Assembly: GCA_016201285.1 (NCBI GenBank)
Contig: JACQDE010000086.1
Location: 17,545-81,544 of the forward strand
DNA: 64,000 nucleotides
Reading direction: 5' to 3'
Source of the DNA: Acidobacteriota bacterium
GTDB taxonomy: Bacteria > Acidobacteriota > Terriglobia > Acidiferrales > UBA7541
Shown here one piece after another: positions 42,427 through 51,166 of the stretch. The notes under the pieces are model-generated. The model was not told where the DNA came from. It worked only from the letters and a program-made list of their open reading frames with translations, and ran no database searches. The position numbers and the translations under genes were made by a program. Position 1 is the first letter of the stretch. Each line of letters starts with the position of its first letter.

Positions 42427-42864
42427 CTAGTTCGGCCCGGCGCCCTGCTTCATTAGACCGGCCGCAGCGGCGTATGCATCTGCCCAGGCTTGCGCCAGTT
42501 CGTCGTTCCACATCGGGCCGGCTGTTTTCGCCATGGCTTGCAGCAGGCATTCCCCGACAGCGTCGTAATGCGCGGCTTGTGCTCCGTAAGCCACGTGCAT
42601 TTTGCCGAGGCCCTGAAGATAAGGGGCCAGATAACCCGGCTTGTCCAGGTTGCGCACGATGACCACCAGCGAGCGCAGCAGCTTCGCTCGCTGCTCCGGC
42701 ATGCGGGTGCTGTCAAACATCGGCCGCACCTGCGGATACTTGGTGAACAGGATGTCGTAGAACGTCGCCACCAGTTCGTCTCCCTTGTGGCTGATTGCTC
42801 GCAAGCTTTCCCGCAAGACTTCTACTTTCAGTCCATTGCCTTCTTGCCCGTTGGTTGGCGCCAT
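42427..42864 (-). CDS. Single-domain globin
   Basis: 145 residues. I start at ATG 42864 because GGAGG sits upstream and the product then has normal globin length; the frame is open further up. The globin fold shows VLRESLRAISHKGDELVATFYDILFTKYPQVRPMF (A-C helices and CD corner), then LGKMHVAYGAQAAHYDAVGECLLQAM with the likely proximal His90. No reductase domain is present, so this is not a full flavohaemoglobin. Family roles include O2 or NO binding and detoxification. Downstream on the same strand is an NmrA-like oxidoreductase gene. Confidence 0.85.
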   Translation of the reverse strand: MAPTNGQEGNGLKVEVLRESLRAISHKGDELVATFYDILFTKYPQVRPMFDSTRMPEQRAKLLRSLVVIVRNLDKPGYLAPYLQGLGKMHVAYGAQAAHYDAVGECLLQAMAKTAGPMWNDELAQAWADAYAAAAGLMKQGAGPN

Positions 42865-43111
42865 TGTCCCCGTCCTCCTCCCCAACACCATCGGCGGGAC
42901 TTCCGCGCACTTTAGCCCGCGCTCGCGGGTCCCTTTCTGCTTGGAGTCGGTCCGCTGCCGATGGCGAGAAGGCTCATTCCGAGGGAGGAAAACCACTGCA
43001 CGCGTCTGGGCGTGCCACGCCGCTGGTTTTACATGCCAGCTGAGCTCTTAGGTCCGCGCTTGTCTTGTGGGCAGACCGGCCACTTGGTTTACTCTGCGGC
43101 GCGAAAGCGTT

Positions 43112-44053
43112 TCATTGCCCGATCCCTCGCTCGCCGTGACGGAAGTGCCGGTCCAACTCCGAGGAATAGCGTTCGCCGACGCGCCCGGCATTCTGCATGA
43201 GCCACTCGCTCATCCGCGTCTTGCCCAAGGCCGGCCCGTCAGCGACGAGCAGGTTCGCCATCAATCCCTGGATCTCCTCCCGCGTCAGCACTACATCGCG
43301 AACCACGATCCCGCTCAGACGGCAACACAGCAGCGCTAGCGCCGGCGCCACATGCACAATTTTCGCTGAGCTGCCAATCGTCTTGGCAATCAGCCTCACC
43401 AACTCCTCGAATGTGAAAATCTCCGGCCCCACGGCATCCGCGATGAAGTGATCGCTCTGCTCCGCCGCGTTTACCACCAGTTCCGCCATGTCCTCCACAA
43501 AAATTGGCTGCAGCTGGTAATCTCCCGCGCCTGGCACGCCGAAGGCGGGGAACTTCCGCAGGAACCACGCAATGTTATTGATCAGGATGTCTTCGGGACC
43601 GAAAATCACTGCTGGCCTCAGAATCGCATACGGCAGCCCGGATTCCCGGATGGTACTTTCAATCTGTGCCTTCCCGCGGAAATAGGGCAGGGAAGAACTC
43701 GCCGACGGGTTCGTGATACTCACGTGAACAATTCGCCGCACGCCCGCCCGCTCCGCCGCACGAATCAGGATCTGCGAGTTCTCGACGGCTTGGTCGAATG
43801 TCACGCCGCCATGCGAGAACCGCACCCAATACGTGTTGATCAGTGTCGTTGCGCCTCGCAAACTGTTGGCAAGCTCTTCTGGTCTGTCGAAATCATACCG
43901 AGCGACGCTGACCTGCTCGCCAAACGGGTTCGGCCGCTCCGGGTGCCCCGTCAGTGTCCGCACTTGCCTTCCCCTGGCCAGCAAGCGCCGCGTAATGTAC
44001 TTGCCCGTGTAACTGAATGCCCCTGTCACCACGTTCAGCTCGGGTGTTTCCAT
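43112..44053 (-). CDS. NmrA-like NAD(P)-binding protein
   Basis: 313 residues from ATG 44053 (METPELNVVTGAFSYTGKY); earlier starts lack support. The Rossmann fold shows TGAFSYTGKYITRRLLARG with a variant glycine motif, [46 protein letters not shown] and LRPAVIFGPEDILINNIAW. This is the extended SDR/NDUFA9-like group (nucleoside-diphosphate-sugar epimerase fold). Members act as oxidoreductases or NAD(P)H sensors or complex I accessories; substrate unknown here. The gene lies in the same strand run as the globin and flavin reductase-like genes. Confidence 0.82.
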   Translation of the reverse strand: METPELNVVTGAFSYTGKYITRRLLARGRQVRTLTGHPERPNPFGEQVSVARYDFDRPEELANSLRGATTLINTYWVRFSHGGVTFDQAVENSQILIRAAERAGVRRIVHVSITNPSASSSLPYFRGKAQIESTIRESGLPYAILRPAVIFGPEDILINNIAWFLRKFPAFGVPGAGDYQLQPIFVEDMAELVVNAAEQSDHFIADAVGPEIFTFEELVRLIAKTIGSSAKIVHVAPALALLCCRLSGIVVRDVVLTREEIQGLMANLLVADGPALGKTRMSEWLMQNAGRVGERYSSELDRHFRHGERGIGQ

Positions 44054-44235
44054 CTTCAAACCGTCCTTGTTGTTCGTGAAGCGGCTCGGCCGCCTGTTCT
44101 TTCCCCAACTGGACAAGCCCTCTTGGGATCGCCCACGGAATATGCTCCGCCTAACCCTGCTGAATTGCCAGTTGAATTAGGTTTACGTTTTTGCCGAAAG
44201 ATTTGAATTCGAGGTAGGAAACAAAACCAGCGTCA

Positions 44236-44712
44236 TTATCCGCCGTACGCGAACCCCGCTGCCCGCACGGTCAGCGGTTCTTCTTCCCGTCGCACGCCTG
44301 CCGCCACCACTTCCGCCACAAAAACCGTATGGTCGCCCCGCTTCACTTCGTCCACCACGCGGCATTCAAACCACGCTGCTGCGTCCGCGAGCACCGGCGA
44401 TCCCGTCTTGCCCGCCTCGAAGCGGTACCCGCTCAGCGTGTCGCCATCCTGCACCGCCGGCTTGAAAAACGTCGTCGCCAGCTTCTTTTGCCCTCTCCCG
44501 ACAATGTGGACTGCGAACGCGTGCGACATCTTGATCGCCTTGTGCAGCGCACTGTCGCGCCGGATGCCCGCCATCACCAGCGGCGGCGCGAAGGAGCACT
44601 GCGAAAGCCACGTCACCGTGCCCGCCGCGTATTTTTCCCCCGCCCGCGCCGTCGCTACGTACAGCCCGTAGCTCACCAGCCGCAGCGCCTTTTTCTTCTG
44701 ATTCGGATCCAT
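44236..44712 (-). CDS. Flavin reductase-like (FMN-binding) protein
   Basis: 158 residues. The split-barrel FMN-binding fold is visible: LRLVSYGLYVATARAGEKYAAGTVTWLSQCSFAPPLVMAGIRRDSALHKAI, then FAVHIVGRGQKKLATTFF and FECRVVDEVKRGDHTVFVAEVV. These proteins reduce flavins with NAD(P)H or use bound FMN in small redox reactions. A clean start MDPNQKKKALRLVSYGL fits the family. Partner unknown. Confidence 0.85.
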   Translation of the reverse strand: MDPNQKKKALRLVSYGLYVATARAGEKYAAGTVTWLSQCSFAPPLVMAGIRRDSALHKAIKMSHAFAVHIVGRGQKKLATTFFKPAVQDGDTLSGYRFEAGKTGSPVLADAAAWFECRVVDEVKRGDHTVFVAEVVAAGVRREEEPLTVRAAGFAYGG

Positions 44713-44792
44713 TGCCCCTCTTGGAGTACGGGAGCTTGCCTGCCCTGAGTCCGCCGCGGCGGACCGAAGGGCTCCCGCCTTGCCTCTGTATC

Positions 44793-44875
44793 GCCGGCGT
44801 TCTCGCCGGCTCTCTTGTGTAGGGGCGACCGGCAGGTCGCCCGCACGGTTGTGTAGCGGCGGCTTTACGCCGCCG
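44793..44875. repeat. Cluster of three REP-like palindromes
   Basis: GCCGGCG/CGCCGGC (44793-44810), GGGCGACC/GGTCGCCC (44823-44842) and CGGCGGC/GCCGCCG (44857-44875) follow each other between two minus-strand genes, each introduced by TGTA or similar. Related copies lie at 12012-12028, 42206 and 59305-59330. Confidence 0.65.
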
Positions 44876-44883
44876 TCTTCTCG

Positions 44884-45243
44884 CTACTTCGCCCGCAGCA
44901 CCAGCCCCGCCATCACCGCTCCGCGCAGCGCCAGCACTCCGCCCGCCGTGCCCAGCAGCGCTCCAATCCAGCCGAACGGCGCCAGCGTGATCACGAGCAT
45001 GCACACGCCCATCAACGCCAGCGATGCCCCGCGCACCCGGTGCTCCCACCGCGTCACGTACTTCCCCGCGCGCAGCCACGCCCGCACTCCGAGCACAAAA
45101 AGCAGCCCTCCCAGTGCGATCCACACTTGCGACTTCCGGTCCCACAGAAAACGCCCCGTCGCGGCCACGCGGATCAGCAGCAACCCGAGCAGCACGAACA
45201 CCAGTTCTTGTCCCAGCCTGATCAGCGTCGCAGAGCTCTGCAT
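44884..45243 (-). CDS. Small membrane protein of unknown function
   Basis: 119 residues with about four predicted membrane helices (LVFVLLGLLLIRVAA, QVWIALGGLLFVLGVRAWL, RGASLALMGVCMLVITLA, WIGALLGTAGGVLALRGAVMAG). No family recognised. Its first codons ([11 protein letters not shown]) lie in a 186-bp duplicated segment whose second copy is at 46535-46720, where the same start leads into a truncated frame. It probably once lay directly downstream of the peptidyl-prolyl isomerase gene. Confidence 0.6.
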   Translation of the reverse strand: MQSSATLIRLGQELVFVLLGLLLIRVAATGRFLWDRKSQVWIALGGLLFVLGVRAWLRAGKYVTRWEHRVRGASLALMGVCMLVITLAPFGWIGALLGTAGGVLALRGAVMAGLVLRAK

Positions 45244-45395
45244 CGCCGTTAGACTCGCTCGATGGTTACCTTCTGCAGCACGACCGCTTCCAGCGGACGG
45301 TCGCTCCGGTCCCGCGCCACTTCGGAAATCTTGTCGGCCACGTCCTGCCCTTCCACCACTTCGCCGAAGATTGCGTGATGGTCATCGAGCCACGG
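45210..45395. repeat. 186-bp direct repeat, copy A
   Basis: Matches 46535-46720 with about four mismatches (offset 1325). It spans the 3' end of a PpiB-like gene and the 5' end of the membrane-protein gene. Confidence 0.85.
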
Positions 45396-45455
45396 GTCGC
45401 TTTCGGTCAGGACGAACACGCCGCAAACTTCACCGAATCCGTTACCCGCTGGCAC
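45249..45455 (-). pseudogene. Truncated cyclophilin (PPIase) fragment
   Basis: 68 codons. The last ~47 residues ([30 protein letters not shown] onward) are almost identical to the C-terminus of the intact cyclophilin at 46574-47098. The part before that is diverged (GVFVLTESDPW against [11 protein letters not shown]) and the whole catalytic N-terminal two-thirds is missing, so it cannot be an active isomerase. It arose by, or beside, the 186-bp duplication. Confidence 0.75.
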
Positions 45456-45486
45456 TTTTAGTCCGCAGCGGCCACACGCGCAACTC

Positions 45487-45975
45487 TCACGGCCGCGGCG
45501 CGGCGTTCCACATCTCCTGCTTGATCTTCCACTCCCCGTTCGCCTCGCGATGCAGAACCAGTATCATCTTGCCGTATCCCTCGATCGGCGGCTTCCCCTC
45601 CGGCGGCTGCACCACTTGATGTTCCGTCGCCCATTCCGACGCCCAATCGCCTGACACCTGAATATCGTGAAATTCCACTTCTTCCTTGTTCACCTCGTAC
45701 CCGGGCATTTTCGAGACGATCGCTTCGACCCACGCTACAATCGTCTTCTTCCCGATCAGCGGCGCTTCCCCGGGCATCAAGTCGACTCCGTCTTCCGCCC
45801 ACAGCGCCAGCACGCCTGCGGTATCCAGCTTCAAGTGCAGTTCCACAAACTTTTTGTTAAACGCCTCAATCTCTTTCCGCCGCGCGCCATCTGAAGATGC
45901 CGCCTTCATCCGAAACACACCCACAGTCATTAGCACAATCCCCGCCGCCAGAAACATTTTTCGTGAAACAGACAT
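45487..45975 (-). CDS. SnoaL/NTF2-like exported protein
   Basis: 162 residues. ATG 45975 is chosen because GGAGG lies six bases upstream; ATG 45981 is too close to that site. A signal or anchor segment (MSVSRKMFLAAGIVLMTVGVF) precedes a cystatin-like alpha+beta domain of the DUF4440/SnoaL-like type: EIEAFNKKFVELHLKLDTAGVLALWAEDGVDLMPGEAPLIGKKTI, then GKMILVLHREANGEWKIKQEMWN. These domains bind small molecules or act as isomerases; no catalytic residues can be assigned. It lies inside the region between the two direct-repeat copies. Confidence 0.72.
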   Translation of the reverse strand: MSVSRKMFLAAGIVLMTVGVFRMKAASSDGARRKEIEAFNKKFVELHLKLDTAGVLALWAEDGVDLMPGEAPLIGKKTIVAWVEAIVSKMPGYEVNKEEVEFHDIQVSGDWASEWATEHQVVQPPEGKPPIEGYGKMILVLHREANGEWKIKQEMWNAAPRP

Positions 45976-46210
45976 CGGCATCCTCCATATTCCGAACAAG
46001 AGACTCGCGCTCAATCTATCCAAAGCCACGTCTGAAGCAAAGCCTAAGCTGCGAGTGCCATTTTCCCTATCCCCCGTCCCCTCTCCTTTATTTGGAAGCT
46101 TTTGACTCTTTGCGTGTGATTAAGAATTGCCTCGCGACCTAGCGACGCGGCTGTATTGTCCTGACCTTGTCGGGGAGCCGTGCAGACCGGACGCGACAGA
46201 ATGGAGCTTC

Positions 46211-46546
46211 ATGAAGCCTGGTGTTCACTCCGACTACCACCCCCTTACGGTGCACTGCGCCTGCGGTCATACTTTCCAGACGCACTCGACCATCAAGGAC
46301 AAGATGCTCCGCGTGGAAATCTGCTCAAAAGAAATCACGGACGAGCAGCGCGTGAACATCGGCGCCGCCACCTCCTACAGCGGCCACCACACCGTCTACC
46401 AGCACGCCCATTTCGAATTCGGCCTCGAAAACGTCAGCCGCCAATTCGTCTGGTCCTTCCTCCACGCTCATCCTTTCTACAATTCCGAGCAACAAAGCCA
46501 GCGCCACGTCCGCCTCGACCGGGCGCAGGCCTGCGTCCCAGCCTGA
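46211..46546 (+). pseudogene. Chimeric ORF: L31 N-terminus joined to a ThyX-like fragment
   Basis: 111 codons from ATG 46211 (GGAG four bases upstream). Codons 1-40 are the N-terminus of ribosomal protein L31 ([22 protein letters not shown], then LRVEICSK), but the L31 C-terminus is absent. From codon 41 the protein instead resembles an internal part of a ThyX-like flavin thymidylate synthase ([42 protein letters not shown]). It ends in the 186-bp repeat. Neither half can be a complete protein. The ThyX match is from memory of the family and less certain than the L31 match. Confidence 0.55.
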
Positions 46547-46720
46547 TCAGCGTCGCAGAGCTCTGCATCGCCGTTAGACTCGCTCGATGGTCACCTTCTG
46601 CAGCACGACCGCTTCCAGCGGACGGTCGTTCCGGTCCCGCGCCACTTCGGAAATCTTGTCGGCCACGTCCTGCCCTTCCACCACTTCGCCGAAGATTGCG
46701 TGATGGTTGTCGAGCCACGG
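46535..46720. repeat. 186-bp direct repeat, copy B
   Basis: Near-identical to 45210-45395. This copy includes the true 3' end of the intact cyclophilin gene and a truncated start of the membrane-protein gene. Confidence 0.85.
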
Positions 46721-47098
46721 CGTCGCCGCCACGGTGAGGAAGAACTGGCTGCCGTTCGTGCCCGGCCCGGCGTTGGCCATGGAAAGCTTTCCCGGCCTGT
46801 CGTGTCGCAGCGAGCTGTGGAATTCGTCCTCGAATCGGTAGCCTGGATCGCCCGTCCCGGTTCCCAACGGGCACCCGCCCTGAATCATAAAGTTCGGGAT
46901 CACGCGGTGGAAAACCAGCCCGTCGTAGAACGGCCGCTTCACCTTTTGCTCGCTTTTCGGATCGCGGAATTCTCTTGTACCCTCGGCCAATCCCACAAAA
47001 TTCGCCACCGTCTTCGGCGCTTCCTTCTCGAAGAACCGGACCACGATTTTCCCCAGCGTGGTGTCGAACACCGCATACGTTCCTGGCGTGCGTGTCAA
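46574..47098 (-). CDS. ppiB: Cyclophilin-type peptidyl-prolyl cis-trans isomerase
   Basis: 174 residues, normal length. I start at TTG 47098, seven bases after GAGGAG; the open frame further upstream lacks a ribosome site. Visible motifs: [50 protein letters not shown] (catalytic Arg and Phe region), [25 protein letters not shown] and [19 protein letters not shown]. No signal peptide, so cytosolic. A truncated copy of its 3' end lies at 45249-45455. Confidence 0.93.
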   Translation of the reverse strand: MTRTPGTYAVFDTTLGKIVVRFFEKEAPKTVANFVGLAEGTREFRDPKSEQKVKRPFYDGLVFHRVIPNFMIQGGCPLGTGTGDPGYRFEDEFHSSLRHDRPGKLSMANAGPGTNGSQFFLTVAATPWLDNHHAIFGEVVEGQDVADKISEVARDRNDRPLEAVVLQKVTIERV

Positions 47099-47180
47099 AA
47101 CATTTCTCCTCTCCGGATACTTTTGCCCTCGAGCCCCAGCATTATGGCCTACCCCGCATTGGCGGTGCAAACCGCGCCGG

Positions 47181-47189
47181 TGCTACAAT
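47181..47189 (+). promoter_or_regulatory. Extended -10 candidate for trxB
   Basis: TGCTACAAT at 47181-47189, about 60 bases upstream of the trxB start. No good -35 at 17 bases; a TTGGCG lies 19 bases before the hexamer. Confidence 0.4.
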
Positions 47190-47249
47190 GATGCGTTTTT
47201 TGCTTGCGTCGTTTTGTCGGATGGCTGCGTCCAATTCTCGGGAGCGAGC

Positions 47250-48176
47250 ATGGTTCATAACGTCCTCATCATCGGCAGCGGCTGCGCCGGCCTCACCGCC
47301 GCTATTTACACCGCGCGCGCCAACCTCAAGCCCGTTGTCATTGACGGCTACGAGCCGGGAGGCCAGCTCACCCTCACCACCGAAGTCGAAAACTTTCCCG
47401 GCTTTCCCGAGGGCATTCTTGGCCCCGAGCTGATCGAAAACATGCGCAAGCAAGCCATGCGCTTCGGCGCCGAATTCAAGGCTGGTGCCGTGACCGGCGT
47501 GGACCTCAGCCACCGCCCGTTCCGGGTCTCCGCCGGCAAGGACGCGTACGAGTGCAAGGCGCTCATCGTTGCCGCCGGCGCCTCAGCGCGCCTGCTCGGC
47601 CTCGAATCGGAGCGCAAGCTGATGGGCCACGGCGTCTCCACTTGTGCCACCTGCGACGGCTACTTTTTCCGCGGCAAGGAAATCGTCGTGGTCGGCGGCG
47701 GCGATTCGGCGATGGAAGAAGCCACCTTCCTCACCAAGTTTGCCAGCAGGGTCACGCTCATCCATCGCCGCAGCGAATTCCGTGCCTCCAAGATCATGCT
47801 GGACCGCGCCCACAAGAACGAGAAAATCCATTTCTGCACGCCCTACATCATCGAAGAAATCCTCGATGTCGAAAAAGGCGTCGTTGAAGGCGTAAGGGTA
47901 CGCCACGCCGGCACCGGCGAAATCAAGACCATCCCGGCGGAGGGCGTCTTCCTGGCCATCGGCCACACGCCCAATACGAATATCTTCCAGGGCAAGCTTG
48001 AAATGGACGCCTCTGGCTACCTCGGCGCGCGCAACGGCACCTACACGAATGTCGAAGGTGTCTTCGTCTGTGGCGACGTGCAGGACCACCGTTACCGCCA
48101 GGCCGTCACCGCCGCCGGTTCCGGCTGCATGGCCGCAATTGATGCCGAGCGCTGGCTCGAATCACTAGGACACTAA
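47250..48176 (+). CDS. trxB: Thioredoxin reductase
   Basis: 308 residues from ATG 47250, with GGGAG five bases upstream. It reduces thioredoxin with NADPH via FAD. FAD-binding [18 protein letters not shown] (10-27), the redox motif CATC (Cys132, Cys135) followed by DGYFF, NADPH-binding [15 protein letters not shown], and the C-terminal FAD contact [26 protein letters not shown] are all present. The length and the CxxC in the NADPH domain mark the low-molecular-weight bacterial type. It diverges from ppiB. Confidence 0.95.
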   Translation: MVHNVLIIGSGCAGLTAAIYTARANLKPVVIDGYEPGGQLTLTTEVENFPGFPEGILGPELIENMRKQAMRFGAEFKAGAVTGVDLSHRPFRVSAGKDAYECKALIVAAGASARLLGLESERKLMGHGVSTCATCDGYFFRGKEIVVVGGGDSAMEEATFLTKFASRVTLIHRRSEFRASKIMLDRAHKNEKIHFCTPYIIEEILDVEKGVVEGVRVRHAGTGEIKTIPAEGVFLAIGHTPNTNIFQGKLEMDASGYLGARNGTYTNVEGVFVCGDVQDHRYRQAVTAAGSGCMAAIDAERWLESLGH

Positions 48177-48255
48177 CGCGATACTCCATGCCTTTTGACC
48201 TTCTTCCGCCCGCACTTCGCCTCGCTCGCACCCGCGCCCCCTGGAGCCTTTTCCC

Positions 48256-49167
48256 ATGATGCGCGCTCTCTTGATCGATCTCTCGCAGAGCAAGCGAATG
48301 GCGAAGTTCGTCACCGGCAGCCCCGCTTCTCGCCGCATGTCCCGCCGTTTTGTTGCCGGAGAGGAACTCGCTGAGGCCGTCGCTGCCGCCCGCGCCTCCA
48401 ATCAGGCCGGCATGACGGTCAGCCTTGATCATCTCGGCGAGAACGTTACCACCGAAGCAGAAGCTCGCCGCGCCCGCGATGCCTATCTCGAAAACTTCGA
48501 CCGCATCGCCGCCGAAAATCTTGACGCCAATGTCTCCCTCAAGCTCACCCAGCTCGGCCTCGATCTTGGAGACGACTTCTGCCACTCGCTCCTCGAATCC
48601 GTCGTGGACCGCGCCTCGAGCCACGGCAATTTCCTGCGCGTTGACATGGAAGGGTCTCCCTGCACGCAGCGCACCATTCAACTCATCAAGCGCGTTCGAG
48701 CGAAATACGACCGCGTCGGCGCCGTCATTCAGGCCTATCTCTACCGGAGCGAGCAGGACATTAAAGATTTGCTCGCCATCGGTTGCCGCATTCGCCTCTG
48801 CAAGGGCGCCTACCAAGAGCCGGCGTCCATCGCGTTTCCGAAGAAGGAAGACGTGGACAAAAACTACGTCCGCCTCATGCAGCTTCTGCTCCCCAGCGGC
48901 ATTTACCACGGCATCGCCACTCACGACCCGCGCATGATCGACGCCACCGTTGATTTCGCCGCGAGGCAGGGAATCGCGAAAGATCAATTTGAATTTCAGA
49001 TGCTCTACGGTATCCGCACCGACCTGCAGCAGCAGCTCGTCCGTGACAGCTTCCGCGTGCGCGTCTACATCCCCTACGGCACCGAGTGGTTCCCTTACTT
49101 CATGCGTCGCCTCGCCGAGCGTCCCGCCAACGTCCTCTTCTTCCTCCGCAATCTGTTCCGGACGTAG
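48256..49167 (+). CDS. Proline dehydrogenase
   Basis: 303 residues, the size of monofunctional PRODH. It oxidises proline to pyrroline-5-carboxylate with FAD at the membrane. Motifs: VSLDHLGENVTTEAEARRARDAYL, ANVSLKLTQLGLD (beta-barrel strand), RVDMEGSP, VGAVIQAYLYRSEQDI, RIRLCKGAYQEPASIAF, YHGIATHDPRMI, QFEFQMLYGIRTDLQ and YIPYGTEWFPYFMRRLAERPAN with the substrate-binding arginines. No P5C dehydrogenase is adjacent. It is convergent with the UPF0173 gene across a terminator. Confidence 0.93.
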   Translation: MMRALLIDLSQSKRMAKFVTGSPASRRMSRRFVAGEELAEAVAAARASNQAGMTVSLDHLGENVTTEAEARRARDAYLENFDRIAAENLDANVSLKLTQLGLDLGDDFCHSLLESVVDRASSHGNFLRVDMEGSPCTQRTIQLIKRVRAKYDRVGAVIQAYLYRSEQDIKDLLAIGCRIRLCKGAYQEPASIAFPKKEDVDKNYVRLMQLLLPSGIYHGIATHDPRMIDATVDFAARQGIAKDQFEFQMLYGIRTDLQQQLVRDSFRVRVYIPYGTEWFPYFMRRLAERPANVLFFLRNLFRT

Positions 49168-49212
49168 CGTCGGCGTCTCGCCGGCTCACTCGGCCTGCGG
49201 CAGCTCCTCGAG

Positions 49213-49247
49213 GAAAAAGAAACGGAGCGCAACTTCTGCGCTCCGTT
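49213..49247 (-). terminator. Intrinsic terminator between proline dehydrogenase and UPF0173 genes
   Basis: A perfect 11-bp stem, AACGGAGCGCA (49221-49231) / TGCGCTCCGTT (49237-49247), followed on the minus strand by TCTTTTTC. It terminates the minus-strand UPF0173 gene and may work for the convergent gene too. Confidence 0.8.
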
Positions 49248-49270
49248 CAATGCTTTCCATCAGCTCCTCG

Positions 49271-49990
49271 TCACTGTTCTGCCAGCGTCTCCCCCGGCTT
49301 CAACACGTGGATCTCCAGCCCCAGGATGTCCTGCGTGATGCTGCGCAGCGCCGCCGGAGTGCCGGTCAGCACCGGAAACGTCCCGTAGTGCATCGGGACC
49401 ACGTGCCGCACGTTCAACAGCCGGATCGCCTTCGCTGCCTCGCGCGGCCCCATCGTGAACAGGTCGCCGATGGGCAGGCACGCCAGTTCCGGCTCGTACA
49501 GTTCTCCGATCAATTTCATGTCCCCGAAAACGGCTGTGTCCCCGGCGTGATACATCGTCAGCCCGCCCGGCAGCCGCACCACGAATCCCGCGGGCTCCCC
49601 CGCGTAGATCACCTTTCCTTCATCCTCGATCCCGCTCGAATGTTTGGCGTCCACCATGGTCACTTCGATCTCGCCCAGCCGCTGCGTCCCGCCTTTGTTC
49701 ATCGGGCAGACGTTCTCCACACCCTTTGACGTCAGCCACTGATAGATCTCATATGTGCACGCGATCTGCGGCTTATGTTTCTTTCCCAACGTCACCGCAT
49801 CGCCGATGTGGTCGCCGTGGCCGTGGGAGATCAGCATCGCGTCTACCCGCTCGAGTTTCTTCAGCGGTTCGGGACAGGAGGGATTTCCCAATACCCACGG
49901 ATCGATCAGCGCCACTTTTCCACTCGGAGTGGTGATCTTGAACGTGGCGTGGCCCAGCCAAGTGATTCTGTTTCCGCGTGTCAGCAGCAT
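49271..49990 (-). CDS. UPF0173-type metal-dependent hydrolase (metallo-beta-lactamase fold)
   Basis: 239 residues from ATG 49990 (AGGGAAA upstream). ITWLGHATFKITTPSGKVALIDPW opens the fold; ISHGHGDHIGDAV holds the HxHxDH metal site; then GGLTMYHAGDTAVFGDM and VVPMHYGTFPVL supply further His/Asp ligands. It is probably a cytosolic hydrolase binding one or two metal ions; substrate unknown. The TlpA-like gene lies upstream in the same direction, 14 bases away. Confidence 0.9.
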   Translation of the reverse strand: MLLTRGNRITWLGHATFKITTPSGKVALIDPWVLGNPSCPEPLKKLERVDAMLISHGHGDHIGDAVTLGKKHKPQIACTYEIYQWLTSKGVENVCPMNKGGTQRLGEIEVTMVDAKHSSGIEDEGKVIYAGEPAGFVVRLPGGLTMYHAGDTAVFGDMKLIGELYEPELACLPIGDLFTMGPREAAKAIRLLNVRHVVPMHYGTFPVLTGTPAALRSITQDILGLEIHVLKPGETLAEQ

Positions 49991-50004
49991 GAAGATTTCC
50001 CTTT

Positions 50005-50565
50005 CTAGGGCGCGGACCTGCGCGCGGCCCTTGTGGCGGGCGGGGGAGCGCTCAACAGTGGTTGAATGATTTTCTCGAATTCCAAACGCGGGGCGCTGCC
50101 CATCAGTCGCGCGGCGAGCTTCCCATCTCGTCCATAGAAGAATGTCGCCGGAATGGTGCCGCGCCACTGCGCGTCCACATACTGAAAGAATTCGGCATCC
50201 TTCCCGGGCTTCTTCCGGTAGTTTGGAAAAACAGGCTTGTACCGCTCGATGAAACGCCGCACCAGGTTGATGTCAATGTCTTCATCGAGGCTGATGCCGA
50301 TCACCACCAGCCCCTGCCGCTCGTAGACCCGGGCCAGCTCGTTCGCCATCGGGTACTCGTCCCGGCACGGTTCGCACCACGTCGCCCAGAAATTCACCAG
50401 AACGGGCTTGCCGCGATGCTTCTCGATCAGCTTCTGATAGTTCTGCGCTTCCAGAATTCCCGGGTCCGGCGGGCCCGCCGGCTTCGCACCCGTCGCTCTT
50501 TGCTGTGCGTACACCACGCAAGCAGCCATCAGGTACATCAATCCCATGGTGAACTTTCTTCTCAT
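50005..50565 (-). CDS. TlpA/ResA-like thioredoxin-fold protein
   Basis: 186 residues from ATG 50565 (GAGAGGCTGG upstream); longer starts are possible but would bury the signal peptide. A signal or anchor segment (MRRKFTMGLMYLMAACVVYAQ) precedes a thioredoxin fold: GKPVLVNFWATWCEPCRDEYPMANELARVYERQGLVVIGISLDED, active site WCEPC at 63-67, and TIPATFFYGRDGKLAARLMG. It probably works in the periplasm as a thiol reductant, for example in cytochrome maturation. It diverges from the ferredoxin gene. Confidence 0.88.
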   Translation of the reverse strand: MRRKFTMGLMYLMAACVVYAQQRATGAKPAGPPDPGILEAQNYQKLIEKHRGKPVLVNFWATWCEPCRDEYPMANELARVYERQGLVVIGISLDEDIDINLVRRFIERYKPVFPNYRKKPGKDAEFFQYVDAQWRGTIPATFFYGRDGKLAARLMGSAPRLEFEKIIQPLLSAPPPATRAARRSAP

Positions 50566-50643
50566 CCAGCCTCTCACCCGTATGCTGGCCCTCATTCTAT
50601 CTGCCGCCATCATTCCATTCAACTTTCCGCCCTCGGCCCTGGC

Positions 50644-50672
50644 TTGTGTCGTCCCGTTTTTGATGGTATAAG
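50644..50672 (+). promoter_or_regulatory. Candidate promoter for the ferredoxin gene
   Basis: TTGTGT (50644-50649) and TATAAG (50667-50672), spacer 17 bases, about 110 bases upstream of the ferredoxin start. Confidence 0.5.
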
Positions 50673-50780
50673 CAAAAGGGAGCCGGGGAAGACAGGTTCT
50701 TGGCTCACGCCGCCGATTCATTCGGATATTCTTCGGTCTGGCTGCTGCGAAGAAACAATCTGCTTTAAGGAGAACGGGGA

Positions 50781-51047
50781 ATGGCTTACGTGATTGCCGA
50801 GCCTTGCATCGGAACAAAAGACACCGCTTGCGTGGACGTCTGCCCGGTGGACTGCATTCATCCTCGCAAGGACGAAGCGACTTACGAGAGCGAGACTCAG
50901 CTCTACATCAATCCCACGGAGTGCATTGACTGTGGCGCCTGCGTTCCGGTCTGCCCGGTGACAGCGATCTTTGCCCTCGAAGATCTGCCGGAGAAGTGGG
51001 GTAATTTCACGGCGATCAACGCAGATTGGTACGCCAAGAAGGCGTAG
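50781..51047 (+). CDS. Ferredoxin (two-cluster, 3Fe-4S/4Fe-4S or 2x4Fe-4S type)
   Basis: 88 residues, ATG with an AAGGAGA site upstream. Cluster motifs: [17 protein letters not shown] (first motif carries CxxxxxxxC-x3-CP, family-typical for seven-iron ferredoxins) and [15 protein letters not shown] (CxxCxxCxxxCP). [24 protein letters not shown] is the usual C-terminal part. It carries electrons in the cytosol; partner unknown. Confidence 0.93.
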   Translation: MAYVIAEPCIGTKDTACVDVCPVDCIHPRKDEATYESETQLYINPTECIDCGACVPVCPVTAIFALEDLPEKWGNFTAINADWYAKKA

Positions 51048-51166
51048 CAACGGCGCAGCTTCCTGCTTTGGAATGTTTGAGGTGGCGGGCCTCCCCGGCT
51101 CGACGCATTCTATTTCCAGCTTGGATCTCGTGGGAGCAGTCTGGTAGGCCACCCTTCAACAGGTTC

